A stretch of DNA of 64,000 nt from Piezodorus guildinii (Eukaryota; Arthropoda; Insecta; Hemiptera; Pentatomidae), in assembly GCA_023052935.1 (NCBI GenBank), contig CM041294.1:82446974-82510973 (forward strand), written 5' to 3'. The stretch's first letter is position 1, and every line of letters starts with the position of its first letter. The position numbers were made by a program, and so were the translations under genes. Under the pieces are notes generated by a model. That model was not told the DNA's origin and did not search any database. It worked only from the letters and a program-made list of their open reading frames with translations. Below are positions 21,250 to 32,214 of the stretch, piece by piece.

Positions 21250-21990
21250 ATTGATAGGCCGTACTATGCAACTTTTTCGTCAAAATCAGCGAACCAGAAG
21301 AGCCTTCATCATGCATTTTCCACTATTTTACGATTTTCTCAAAAACAGCTCTAACGATATTAATTATACTCTATATTTTAGTAAATTTAATTTCATGTAG
21401 ATTTCATTCTGATTGAAATAGTCTGAGAAGGACTTAAAAGCCGATATTTAAAATTTTCTTTCTTTAAAGTACCTTTAATTTTGTAGATTCAAAAAAAATA
21501 ACCATATAATTTTTTTAGCATTGATAAACGGATAAATATATAAGTTGAACTTATTCGATACTTATCTAAAGGAGAAAAGATCAATAATTTTTTTAAAATG
21601 CAATTTTTGTGCATTAAAACAATAATATAGATGTATATTATACCGTTGGAAAGCTAAAGATTTAAATAAAATATATTATCTTATACACGAACTGGGAAAA
21701 GTTGAGAGTGAAAATCCGATAAAACTGACTGATTGTCGTAGATAATAATATAATAGATTATTTAATAAAACACATGTTTCTATTGAAATCATTCTTTAAT
21801 TTATTTTCGTTTATAAATTTATTTAAAATTCTTGAATTGATATAAATAATGGAGGTAAGTGAAAGTCGTGTGTTGCGCGCACCAGATTTTTTTCATCTCT
21901 AATTGTATTTAAAAATTCTTAAATAAACTTTAACAACGGAGGTAAGTGAAAGTCGTTGTTACGCCCACCAATTTTTTTATCTTATAAACC
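21250..21990 (-). repeat. M1, right end lost, left end duplicated
   Basis: Starts inside the element (TTTTTCGTCAAAATCAGCGA) and runs to GGTAAGTGAAAGTCGTGTGT and GCGCACCAGATTTT at 21855-21893. A second, partial end unit (TAAACTTTAACAACGGAGGT, AAGTGAAAGTCG) follows immediately to 21985. Confidence 0.85.
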
Positions 21991-22029
21991 TTTTGGTATA
22001 TTGGTAGTTAGTCGATAGTTAATTAAATT

Positions 22030-22240
22030 TCCTATAATACAAAAAAAGAATCATTGAAAGAGGTTAAGAAATAGCGTAGATAAAGCGTTATGAACTTATA
22101 AAGCATATAAATTGACAGTGTTCCTGATTGGTCTTACATATGTTATTTAATTATTTTTTTGCCGAATGTAATAAACTATCGTTCAATAATATGCAAGATT
22201 TAAAAAATAAAATTATTTCGTGATTTTTTTTTTTTTTTTG
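22030..22240 (+). repeat. M2 element, partial
   Basis: AATCATTGAAAGAGGTTAAG, AAATAGCGTAGATAAAGCGT, GTAATAAACTATCGTTCAAT follow the right two thirds of M2. Confidence 0.5.
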
Positions 22241-22424
22241 CAATATCAATATATACGCGAAGTAATTTTTTCTCCGTTAAAAAATTATTCATTGTTATAG
22301 AAGTTATATAATACCAAAGTTTCAGGGATTTCAGGACAATTTTACTCGCAGTAGGTTTTATGCATTTATTATAATTATGAAATTGATTGTTACAGGTTAC
22401 TTTTTTTATGTAGTACCTTTTCGG

Positions 22425-22655
22425 ACGATGTTAGTTTGAAATTCCTGAATTTTGCCTATCCAGGTTTAATTAGGATAGGAATCTTTAACGAGCACCTGAC
22501 ATCGCACAGGCTCGGGACCACATTTTTACGTTCTCTCTTTAGAACGGTATGACATAGAATTTTTCATTCCCATTAATAAATCTTGGGCCATTTGCTATCT
22601 GCCTATGCCATAGGAGGGTGTAATGACACCACAGGTGACCTCAAAAAGATGACTG
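22425..22655 (-). mobile_element. SINE-A, nearly full length
   Basis: From GGACGATGTTAGTTTGAA through TATCCAGGTTTAATTAGGAT, CACCTGACATCGCACAGGCT to the head end CACCACAGGTGACCTC. The head is decayed: the B-box region is scrambled. Confidence 0.85.
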
Positions 22656-22729
22656 TTATATATTCTAAAGTATTGTAATGAAGGTACAGACTCTTTATAT
22701 TCCAGTAGTTTTAAATCTAATAAATATAG

Positions 22730-22960
22730 TAAATATTTATCCTCCATTGTATTATAACATAACTACCAATCTATTGTTCTCACTAATTGATCGACGCTAT
22801 CATAACATGCCTCGATGATGACAATTATTGATTAATTTGATAATTACAGCTGATTGAGCCGGCTAAATATTTGCATATAATTATCTTGATATCATGTCCC
22901 TACCTCCCTCGTCGCGTTACCATGGAAATCATAGTAATTAAGCAATGATGATACAATTGA
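22730..22960. promoter_or_regulatory. Candidate enhancer, homeodomain/octamer rich
   Basis: Dense words in about 230 bp: CTAATTGATC, ATTGATTAATTTGATAATTA, CAGCTGATTGAG and ATTTGCATATAATTA (octamer next to a TAATTA core), then AGTAATTAAG. It belongs to no repeat family here. A regulatory role is inference from motif density. Confidence 0.3.
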
Positions 22961-23300
22961 ATATAATTATTTATTAAAATTAACATATAATTACAAAACC
23001 TTATATAAATATATAGAACTATTTGTTAATATCTAGTTTTTAAAATGACAAAAAAAATGTATGTCGACACAAAAACAAAACAAAATTCAACACAATTATT
23101 CTACTTTTCGTCTATTCTAGCATATTTGGCCAGAAAAAAATCACATATCTGTAGACAAAATGGTTTTCTATGTGTCAGGCTAAAATGAATGTCCTTTGGT
23201 TCAGTTATAGAAGGGTATTTTATATATAACAGAATTTGTTTTTCCTTATATAAGCTTTTCGTTATATATAAATAACAATTTTATTTACATACTACATACT
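22960..23300. other. AT-rich DNA
   Basis: No gene or repeat seen. Confidence 0.35.
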
Positions 23301-23307
23301 AATCTTT

Positions 23308-23625
23308 AAGATCTGGTGTGCGGAACACACGTCTTTCACTTACCTTTATTGCAAATATCAATTTGAGAGCTTTTAAATAAAGTCAGAGTTAAACAATGTT
23401 TAAATAATTACATTATTACATTCAGTTCCCAGGGAAACTTTTATTTTAGATAAAATAATCTAATAATAGATGTTATTATCTACAACAATCACTGAATTTT
23501 ATCCGCTTTTCATCAATCTCCATTATCTTAAAAAAACATTGTTTATAAATTAATTTTTTCTCTAAAATCCTTAGTTTTCCAACGTTATATTGTACATTTA
23601 TATTACTATTCTTTTGTTTAAAAAT
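23308..23625 (+). repeat. M1 left half
   Basis: TCTGGTGTGCGGAACACACG, TCTTTCACTTACC, TTTTCCAACGTTATATTGTA and TATTACTATTCTTTTG. It breaks off near TTTAAAAATG and abuts an inverted M2. Confidence 0.85.
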
Positions 23626-23627
23626 GT

Positions 23628-24010
23628 TTTACACTATGTTTTATTATTTCCAAATAACAATATTAGGGTTAAACGGTTTATAAAGCTGTAGATAGACAAT
23701 TAAGTAATATAAAAAGCAATAAATAATTTAAAGAAAAATAGCATATAACTACTACTGAATTCAAAACGCTATATCTTTGCTTGTTCATAACCGATTTCAA
23801 TGATTCTTTTTTTATTTTGTAAAAATTTAATTCTCTCTAAAATTTCACTAAAAGGGTGATAAATTGGTATTTATTTATTAATTAGAAGAAACGGATTATT
23901 TTATTCGTTATTTGGATTCTACGCATCTTGAAATGTAAGCTCTCAAATTTTGAAGGGAGTAATTTTTTTTTTCCTGGTCGATTACTAAGTTTCATTATTC
24001 AAAATTAATA
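23628..24010 (-). repeat. M2 element, inverted copy
   Basis: Reverse complement of the 15712-16060 order: GTTTATTATTTCC-like start, AAGCTGTAGATAGACAATTA, CAAAACGCTATATC, ATAACCGATTTCAATGATTC, ATCTTGAAATGTAAGCTCTC, GAAGGGAGTAATT and GGTCGATTACTAAGTTTCAT. It carries about 50 bp extra compared with the forward copy. Confidence 0.65.
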
Positions 24011-24690
24011 GAGATATCTTAACACAAAAAACATACATAGTTGAGATACCTTTTCATTAATGTTTAACTTTTTATTTAATAATTTAGATTTTTTTTTTCA
24101 AATTAGACACCATGTTTTTAAAAATTTTAATGATTTACTGCACAACATTTTTTTTTTTTAATACGATTTAGATATATTGTTGTTTTAACTTGTAAGATCC
24201 TGAGGATGATAGTGAGATGGCATCTGATACGTTGTGTATTGATGTAATGAAAAATAAATAAATGAGTTATTTATATTTTTCTTCGTAAATACTGAGCTAG
24301 TGTGAAAGCTTGATATTTTCACCTTCATTATAATTACGTTTTGGCTACGACATATTTTGATGATAAATACATTTCCAGATTACATAATGTATGATTTATT
24401 CATCTCTTAATATATTCAGTCCCTAATTGTCTACCCTTATGTATTTCGAAACTTCCCCTCTTGAGTAAGATAAATGCAAGAATATTTTGGTGTTAACATT
24501 TTAGTCTATAAGTGATTCTTATTAATATATTTTGTATGCATAGGTCAATGTGAAGATGTTTTACTTTCTAATATATGACATTTTTTATTATTAGAGACTG
24601 AACAAATTCTTTTGTATTCAATTTTATTATAACATACTTTTTTTTTATATAAAACATAAATATAAATATATAGGAATATAAATTATTGCG
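24010..24690. other. AT-rich unassigned DNA
   Basis: CCTGAGGATGATAGTGAGAT at 24198 resembles decayed PLE/hammerhead ends but is too weak to call. No gene. Confidence 0.25.
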
Positions 24691-24694
24691 AAAA

Positions 24695-25250
24695 TTTCCG
24701 AATTCAAATTGTTAACAGAGATTCAATGATTTTGACTAAACTCATTTATATAGATGAAAATTTAATTTATTTAATATCATATAAGTTTCATTCTGATTGA
24801 TATAGGCTGCCATAAATATCGATATTTTTTTACCTTTGATTTTTTAAATTTAAAAAATAATTAACAATTTTATCTTGCCAGCGTTGGTATAAACGGCTAA
24901 ATATACAAATTGGCCAAATTCCACAACAACTAAAGAAGAAAAGATTGAACATATTTAATTTAGGTAAATTTATTTCATTCTGAACTTAAGAATGGTGGCA
25001 TAGATATATCTTTTATCTAAACAACGGACATGGAGAAATGTCAAACACATATAAATCATGGATCTCAAAAGTGGTTAAACCATGCAAAAGTAAATTTTTT
25101 TATTTAATACAACTGATGTAGAATTAAATGGGCTTTATTTCCACTTACGTCATTATTCTGATTGAAATGCACTGACAGGCTTACATGTCAAAGTCCTCTA
25201 AATGGTTCCTATAAAATAACATAAGTTAATTGATTATAAATAATAAAAAA
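24695..25250 (-). repeat. M1, degraded internal pieces
   Basis: TTTCATTCTGATTGATATAG (24786) and AACGGCTAAATATACAAATT (24892) fit a first piece. CATTATTCTGATTGAAATGC (25149) then repeats the same internal site, so two degraded pieces lie side by side. Confidence 0.6.
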
Positions 25251-25282
25251 TGTGGAGTTATTAACATTGAGGTGGATATGAA

Positions 25283-25468
25283 GGGTCATCTGTGGTTTAG
25301 TTTCGACCATAACAGCTTTCTATGCCCAAGATCTCGGATTGAAACCCGGCAGATATGTCTGTACGATGTCATGCATTCGTGAAAGAATGCTATCCTAATT
25401 AAACCTGAATAGGCTAAATTTAGGACTCCCACTGTAGCACCGTCCAATTAGGCAAAATAGTATAACGT
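25283..25468 (+). mobile_element. SINE-A with internal deletion
   Basis: GGGTCATCTGTGGTTTAGTT (A-box region), ATCTCGGATTGAAACCCGGC (B-box region), then a jump to the body end CCTAATTAAACCTGAATAGG, CCCACTGTAGCACCGTCC. About 100 bp of the body is missing. Confidence 0.8.
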
Positions 25469-25619
25469 GACGTTAAATAAATATATATAGTAATAGGTAG
25501 ATATGTAATATTAAAGTATTTGGTCAGCATAAATATATTTCCCTTGTTATTTTTAGTTATCTTTTTGAAATAATAGATTTATAACAACTTTTTACTATAT
25601 TACAAATAACCTCATTTAT

Positions 25620-25990
25620 AAAACCCTTTTAAGGCCTATGTGGACTTGGTAGGTTTCCTCAGTGTTCCTTACTTTGTTTGGAATAAACTAAGCCATAATG
25701 AGCTTACTGTTCCATATTCCTGATTTGGCCCGAAACAGGGACCAATCTTTGCATAGCTAACTCCAATAACACTCTAATCCACCAGTTTTAATTCTTGCTT
25801 CTTCTTCTATTCCTATTATCTCTTCGAGGAGTCTGAAAAGAAGACTCGAAGCAAAAATACTTAGAATATTTTTTAGAGTGCTCCCGATCACTTGTGTCTT
25901 TGCGTGTGTATCATGACATTCTTTAATAGCTTCCTCAAGTTTACTGGATGTATTTACTCTAATACAATAGTAACTTTAAATGAATATGTT
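25620..25990 (+). pseudogene. Jockey-A C-terminal remnant
   Basis: Readable words follow the family: CAGTGTTCCTTACTTTGTTT, GATTTGGCCCGAAACAGG, TCGAGGAGTCTGAAAAGAAG and TTTTTAGAGTGCTCCC in the 3' UTR. The front end is lost and the frame is broken many times. Confidence 0.7.
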
Positions 25991-25994
25991 TTAT

Positions 25995-26630
25995 ATATTT
26001 TCATTTACTAAAGATGGATGTAAGCATTTTTATTTTCACGTACATTATAAATATTAACTAAGGATCTATTGCTTACCTCAGGTAAAACTATAAATTGTCT
26101 TCAAAGGAACAAAGTAATTAGAATTGTAATTCGCTAGTTAGCTCTAGGGTACTGATAACGTCTGAAGTGATAATCGGTCCAAGATTTACATTCCAAAGAT
26201 TAGAGTATTCTTCAATGCCGTCCTATGCGAGCAGTAGCATTGACCTGCATTAATTATAAAAATCGGCTAGAATAAAGAAGTTTATTTAGATGTAACAATT
26301 GCTACAACCATGAATATACTTGTGTTAAACTCGAGATTTTTGTTTTGCAAGACCCACAGTAGGCTGAAACGCGTAAAAACGCGAACGATCTCTTTGTCCC
26401 ATCGAACTAAAAATGATAATTATTATCATTAGATAGCTAAAAAAAAAAAAAATTAAAATTAAAAATATATGATCATCCAGTTGCACTCTTCATTGCAGAT
26501 ATGAAGTCTGCAAATAAAAATAGAAATTTAAAAAAAATTCTATGCTTGCTTAAATATTATTGTTTAGATTAATTATTTTAGTTGTTATTGTTCATAATTA
26601 AAAGCTTCAATGGAGATTTAAATGCTCCCC
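25995..26630. other. Unassigned stretch
   Basis: AT-rich DNA. GACCCACAGTAGGCTGAAAC at 26350 resembles stem II and the GAAAC of the hammerhead-like motif at 44565-44596 but lacks the CTGATGA core. No gene. Confidence 0.3.
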
Positions 26631-26636
26631 CCGAAA

Positions 26637-27359
26637 AAAAAATCTGGTGCGCGCAACACACGACTTTCACTTACCTCCGTTGTTAAAATCAATTTAAGAA
26701 TTTTTAAATATATTGAAATATACAAATAAATTGTTAACGATTTTTTTTTTTAATCTTAATAGAAACAAGTGTTTTATTAAATAATCTATTATATTTTTAT
26801 TAACAACAATTAGTTTTATCAGTTAGTTTTGTCTGCTTTTCATCACTCTGCATTAACCTTTAATATTATACATCTCTATTACTATTCTTGTGCTAAAAAA
26901 CGCAAAAATTGCATAAACAAATATTTTAGTACTGTTCTCGTTTACTTGCAAATCACATTCGCTCAACTTGCATATTTAACCGTTATTTATCAATGCTAAT
27001 AAGATGATGTTCCATTTTTTTTTAAATCTATAAAATCAATGGTACTTTAGAGGAAGAAAATTTAAAATATCCGCATTTAAGCCCTGTCAGACTATTTCAA
27101 TCAGAATAAAATCTGCATGATATTAAAACCGATCAAATTTTACATCCATACAGCGCGTTTAATCAAAATCGTTGGAGCTCTTTTTGAGTAAATCGTAATC
27201 AGGTGTAAAATGCATGGTATAAACTGCCTCTTCTGGTTAGCTGATTTTGATGAAAAAGATTTTGTAACATATCTGGCGTATAGTTGTCTTAAATATCAAA
27301 TTTCAGTTTCATAGCACTTTTAGTTTTCGCACACACAGACACAGACACAGACACACACA

Positions 27360-27399
<40 letters not shown>

Positions 27400-27545
27400 A
27401 ACATACACACAGACTTTTTTGCGGGACTTGGTCATTTGGACTCAGCGAACCCTAAAACGTTTATTTCTGTTGAAAACTGGAATTCGAAAATTTTCAAGAT
27501 CGCAATACTTTCCCTTGCTATATATTTAATAAGCGAAAGTAAAAA
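26637..27545 (+). repeat. M1 element, full length
   Basis: One of the best copies. The left end CTGGTGCGCGCAACACACG is at 26642, ACTTTCACTTACCTCCGTTG at 26662, and the internal words GCCCTGTCAGACTATTTCAA, TCTTCTGGTTAGCTGATTTT and GCGGGACTTGGTCATTTGGA follow. The right end at 27520-27540 reads TTCCCTTGCTATATATTTAA, AAGCGAAAGT. A CA-repeat has grown inside it. Confidence 0.92.
27330..27400. repeat. (CA)n/(CAGA)n microsatellite inside M1
   Basis: CACAGACA and CACACA runs replace the short ACACAC site that other M1 copies have at this position. Confidence 0.9.
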
Positions 27546-27795
27546 AATCATTGAAAATCGGTTAAGAATCAGCAGATAAATTTCGTTTTGAAGTTAGCAG
27601 TCTATATTGCTAATTTTTCTTAAATATGCAAATTAACAGTATACCTCGTTTATCTTTCTTAACGTTACTTAAATTACTTGAGAATTACAGTGTAAGTTCA
27701 TTGCCTGGACAGTTGCGTAATATGATAAAGATCTATAAGAGGATAGCTCCTTAATACAATTATTGGGAAATAGTAAACCGTTATAAGCAGCTTGA
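27540..27795 (+). repeat. M2 element, partial
   Basis: AATCATTGAAAATCGGTTAA, GAATCAGCAGATAAATTTCG, GATCTATAAGAGGATAGCTC and TTGGGAAATAGTAAACC follow the right part of M2, directly after an M1 end. Confidence 0.55.
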
Positions 27796-28135
27796 ATATA
27801 TGGGTAGTAGAGCGGATAATAAAGGTACGATCAAAAGTTTTAGTTTTGTGGGTAGGAACATGAAGGTCAGAATGGCGCGATCTTATTTCAAGAGAGTGGA
27901 CTGAGGATTTAAATTGAAGGAGACTATGGATATGGGGTGGATGATGGGAGTTAATGGTTTGGTAAAGGTATGATCCTGGGAAGTACTGTCTGCGGGTGGA
28001 GGGGATGAGTCACTTTAACTCGCTGTATAAGTTGGTAACATGTCAACTTCTATTTGCAATGAAGACAAATCTTATGGAGGTGTTCATGATTCGCTTCAGT
28101 CTGTCCTCAAGCATAATAAAAATATATTTTATTTA
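27795..28135 (-). pseudogene. LINE-C C-terminal region, second copy
   Basis: The minus strand reads LEDRLKRIMNTSIRF, HVTNLYSELK, STRRQYF, HHPPHIHSLLQFKSSVHSLE, IRSRHSDLHVP and KTFDRTFIIRSTT. The RSRHSDLHVP...F.R.F..R stretch is a hallmark of the CR1-type LINE C-terminus. Block order matches 19735-20200. It is frameshifted between blocks. Confidence 0.75.
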
Positions 28136-28139
28136 TTAT

Positions 28140-28685
28140 TGTGTCTGATGCGATCTAAAACTCTATCCAGATCGGAGTGGTACTGCGCTGCCAGATCCCT
28201 TATGGCTGAAGTCGAAATAGGGAGGCATAGTTAAAAAAAACAAAAACAAATTACTGTGTCTGATTCAAAACGGAGGAAACGACAAATGGAAGGTAAAAAT
28301 AAAATAGAAAAAATCAATTTCAACAAAATATTATATTACTGACACTATAACTATAATTTTAATGTATTTTTGCGCGTGAGATGATAGAATACACAAAGAA
28401 TTACCGTTGCACGACAGAGGTGACCCGTTACGAAAGTCAGGTAAAATCCTTTGAGAAGATATTATTAAGTTCTTGCACATCATCCTTATTGTCCTTAACC
28501 TGCCTTCAATCCTTAGTCCTTAGTACTGAAGAGCCCCTGCCTCCTCTATTCAGCTGAGATATAGTCTCGGAATAAAAAGGAATCCTCTGTCAGCCGGTCC
28601 AAATCCAGGTCACGCGTACAAAACTCCTCGCTTACGAAAAGCAACTGTCCTTGTTATTTGTTTAAACCTTCTAGTGAATTAAAAA
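28140..28685. other. Unassigned stretch
   Basis: The 64-codon frame at 28040-28234 is mostly the antisense of LINE-C. 28410-28660 has mixed composition without a match elsewhere. Confidence 0.3.
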
Positions 28686-28689
28686 AAAA

Positions 28690-29058
28690 AAGACGTACAA
28701 CAGATTGAATAGATGATAAATATACAGTTGCATTTAATAATACATCAAGTAAATTTGAACAAAGATACAATCACTTGAAGCAAATCCATAAATAAACTAC
28801 CCAATGATAGGACTCCAATCCAAACTCAAAGTCAGATCACGTCTTCTTTTCAGATTATCAGTAATCGAAGAGGAAATAAGAAATTAAACAACTGGGATAG
28901 GATTTTAGGAAAGAATGCTACCTGTTTTCTCATTATTTAGCAATTTTCAGAACATTAAGGTCATCATAGATGTAAGTATAATCGTGACAATATAAAGGTT
29001 CTCAAGAATTTTACGAAGAATTTTGGATTGTAAGGATTAGATTACCGCCTCTTTACTA
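28690..29058 (-). pseudogene. Jockey-A 3' end, very degraded
   Basis: The UTR words ATATACAGTTGCATTTAATA and ACATCAAGTAAATTTG come first, then complement of RRL-type sequence (CGTCTTCTTTTCAGATTATC) and GAATTTTGGATTGTAAGGAT at 29019, the family's QSLQSKIL region in reverse. Confidence 0.7.
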
Positions 29059-29059
29059 T

Positions 29060-29150
29060 TGTATCAAAAACGAATTTGATTTAACTCACTACATTGATGT
29101 TAAGTTAAATGGATTTTAATTTTATGTAGGTTTTTATAAATTTCTAACTC
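29060..29150 (-). repeat. M1 internal scrap
   Basis: TTTGATTTAACTCACTACAT, TGATGTTAAGTTAAATGG and TTTTATGTAGGTTT match a 70-bp internal part of M1. Confidence 0.5.
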
Positions 29151-29264
29151 TTAAGGGCCTTTAAATTTATTAATTAGAAATTACTAACCGTTTTAACTCG
29201 TTAATATTGAAAGGAAATGGGCAAACAATTTGTGAACCAACTCCTAGAGAAAATAGGAGAAATA

Positions 29265-30150
29265 TTTTTACTTTCACTTACCTATATATGAGATATATAG
29301 TGAGGGAAACTATTGCGATGGTGAATATTTTCCAATTCCAGTTTTCAACAGAAATACATATTTTAGGATCCCCTGAGTCCAAATGACCAAGTCTAGGTGT
29401 TGGAAGTCTAACGCAAACACGAAAAGTCGTATGAAACTGAAATTTCATATTTGAGACAACTGTGAGCCTGAGATGTTACAGCAACATTTTCACTAAAATC
29501 AGCCAACCAGAAGAGCCACTTTATATCATGCATTTTACACCTTTTTACGATTTTCCCAAACTAATTTAGCTTTAACGATTTTCATTAAACTTGCTATATA
29601 GATGGAAAATTCAATAGGCTCTTAATATCAGTAGGTTTCATTCTGATTGAAATAGTCTGTCAGGGCTTACATGCTGATATTTGTATTTTTTTTTTTTTCC
29701 TCTAAAGTACCTTTTTGTAAATTTTTTGTAATTTTGTAAATTCTATAAAAATGACCATATCAACTTGTTATCATTGATATAAAACATGTAAATGTATAAG
29801 TTGAACGAATTCAATATCCAACCGAAGGAGAAAACTGCAAAAATATTTATTTAATGCATTTTTTTGTTTTTGAACATAAGAACAGTAATATAAATGTATA
29901 ATATACTGTTGGAAAGCTCAAGGTTTATGAAAAAATATTATTTTATACACAAGCTAGTAAATCTTAATAGAGAGTGATGAAAAGCCGATAAAACTAACTG
30001 ATTAGATTAGATAATGTAATAGATTTTTTAATAAAACATATGTTTTTATAGAAAATCAATTTAATTAATTCTTCATTAGTTTCACTCATTTTTATCTCTA
30101 ACTGTATTTGAAAATTCTTTACTCAATTTAAAAACGGAGGTAAGTTTTTG
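29265..30150 (-). repeat. M1 element, nearly full length
   Basis: The right end ACTTTCACTTACCTATATAT is at 29269 and the internal TCATTCTGATTGAAATAGTC at 29638. GTTGGAAAGCTCAAGG follows at 29910. It ends at AAAACGGAGGTAAGT (30123-30139), where the outer CTGGTGCGCGC part is missing. Confidence 0.88.
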
Positions 30151-30309
30151 GTTGTTCTTATTTTTCACACGGTAGAGAAGTCATATACGTATATATGTGT
30201 CGTATTGGGCAGCTAAAGATTTTTTTTTTTTTTTAAACACGAAGTTATTAAGTGGTAGTACGAACGTAATGGATAGTGATAAAAACAACAAGGAAATAAT
30301 CGCAAATGC

Positions 30310-30420
30310 GTTTCACCGATTTTTATGAAATTGTTGGTGTAATATGTACATTAAACGATTTGAAAATATCAGGAGCCAACGCTCCATAAGAGTCGCGTAA
30401 AAAAATCAGAGAAAAACACA
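30310..30420. repeat. R4 repeat, copy 2
   Basis: TGCGTTTCACCGATTTTTAT, GAAATATCAGGAGCCAACGC-like sequence and AGAGTCGCGTAAAAAAAT match 2795-2890 in the same orientation. Confidence 0.5.
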
Positions 30421-30436
30421 TTCCGTTGAACGTTAT

Positions 30437-30606
30437 ACGGGGGTTTCTCGGGCCAGGAGGTGAGGGGGAGAATAAATACTGAGATAAAAAAAAACCCAGT
30501 ACCGAGACTGGAACTTGTAATTATTTGGTTTCAAATGATGGTCCTCTTTGGTTGCTAGTAAACGTGCGTTCAAAGCAATGCGCGCTAACCCACTCAGCCA
30601 TCCCGC
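30437..30606 (-). mobile_element. SINE-B copy
   Basis: Matches the copy at 63410 in order: GGGTTTCTCGGGCCAGGAGG at the left, GAACTTGTAA (decayed B box), AATGCGCGCTAACCCACTCA and GCCATCCCGCCC at the right. Reverse complement starts GGGCGGGATGGCTGAGTGGG, a tRNA-Ser/Leu-like head with an A box. Confidence 0.8.
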
Positions 30607-30689
30607 CCCTGAATTTGAGTTTTTACTTATAAGTACTAATCTCCACAGCTTACCGTAAACAATTTATTTTTAGCAGGTTTTTTTTTTTT

Positions 30690-31190
30690 TTTTTTCTACG
30701 GAGAACCTTTCCCTTTTGCACTCCCATCTACCAGTGGATCCGCTATTGCTACGAACACACGAGGCTGCTGTCCATCACGGTATCATGACAACACACAAAC
30801 AGTAGCCTAGAGGACTATTAATTACTAGATAGACCCTGAGGACAGATTGCATTGGATTCCGCCTCAGAAGCCCATTATCACGAGGCTGATTAAAAGCCTC
30901 CGATACAATGGGTTCAGGGCCAACAGATCTCGAACCTAAAGTAAAGACCGAGCTATGAATGAGTCCGTAATGAAGGCCCTTTTGTGGCAGGCTTCGATTG
31001 TCCCCAGCCAACGGCCTGTGTAGGGATATCTCATCCTTCCCGCAATCTTCGCCCTAAGTCTTCCCCGAGCTTCCTCTGGAATCGGCAGTCCGTGGAAGAC
31101 TTTTCTCCAAATAATGGAAAACGCAGTTCATTTCTAAGGCCGCGTTTATACTGCAAGATATTATCTTTAGCTTAGATGATAGATGCTAGC
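30690..31190. other. GC-richer unique island, both strands partly open
   Basis: About 500 bp near 48-50% GC, bounded by AT-rich DNA. A 78-codon minus frame (30775-31011) and a 63-codon plus frame (30984-31175) overlap by 28 bp. Neither has a recognisable motif. It may be an exon, a promoter region or an unknown element. Confidence 0.3.
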
Positions 31191-31424
31191 GGATTCCCCG
31201 AGCTTTGCTTGAATTACAATTCATTTTATTTAAAAAATGTTATATTTAGCACCAATCGCTCCTCTCTAAAAATGTACAAGAATTTTATATACATTTATTA
31301 TTTACCTAGAGTCAGGTCTTTTGAAAAATATAAAACTAAAATAAAGTTATTAAATTCTAATAATAATACAATTTTAAGTTTAAAAAATCAAATATTCATA
31401 AAAAAAATCAACACTGAAATTGAT

Positions 31425-31992
31425 AAAAATCTGGTGCAGGTAACACACGACTTTCACTTACCTAAACTGTTTAAAATTAATTGAATAACTGTTAAATAAA
31501 CTGAAAGTAGAAACATGTTTTTAGTTATTTTAAATAATCAGTGTATTTAGTTTCGTTGGAAACATATGATTTAGACTAAATAATCTAAATCGGACGATGC
31601 TACAGTGGGAGTCCTAAATTTTGACTATCCAGGTTTAATTAGGATAGGGATCTTTAACGAGTACCTGACATCGCACAGGCTCAGGACCACCTGTTAACGT
31701 CCCCTCTGAAGGACGGCATAACTAAGGATTTTTTAGTCCCATTAAAAAATCCTAGGACTACCTGCGGGTTTGTGCCCGGGACCTTGGGACCTTGGGGCAT
31801 AGGAGGCTGACTAGCTAACCTCAAACTTCGACTTTCGAGTTAATTCCACTTGGCTATTTGGACTCAGGAGACCATAAAACGCGTATTTCTGTTGAAAACT
31901 AGTATAGAAAATATTCAAAAATTTTCAAGATCGCAATAATTTCTGTTCCTGTGTACTTCATATATAGTCAAGTTAAAGTAAAAATACTAAAA
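31425..31992 (+). repeat. M1 with deletion and a SINE-A inside
   Basis: The left end CTGGTGCAGGTAACACACGA is at 31430. M1 stops near 31582 and resumes near 31848 with TTGGCTATTTGGACTCAGGA, ending CATATATAGTCAAGTTAAAG. The SINE-A fills the gap. Most of the M1 middle is missing, so a deletion accompanied or followed the insertion. Confidence 0.8.
31588..31835 (-). mobile_element. SINE-A copy inside M1
   Basis: TCGGACGATGCTACAGTGGG, GCCTATCCAGGTTTAATTAG, CCTGACATCGCACAGGCTCA and GGGACCTTGGGGCATAGGAG. The head is shortened at CTGACTAGCTAACCTC. Confidence 0.88.
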
Positions 31993-32214
31993 ATAAAAAT
32001 AAAAGAGATTCAACTCTCCTTTATACTATTATCACAAAGACTCCTATTTAATTTATTTACTCTATATACATTAAATATTTCAAACTAAATAGTAGTAAAC
32101 CCTTCTATGAAAATAAAAAAGTTTTTTATGCTTGAAATTATTTTTTATTTAATAATTCTCTATTTTTTTTCTAATTGTGTAAAGATAAAGAAGCTCTTTA
32201 ATAATTTTTGCTGC

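Noticed and set aside
24190..24245. Hammerhead/PLE-like end
   Set aside because: CCTGAGGATGA is present but no stem II or GAAAC can be drawn.
26345..26380. Hammerhead-like motif
   Set aside because: The stem II-like and GAAAC words are present but CTGATGA is missing.
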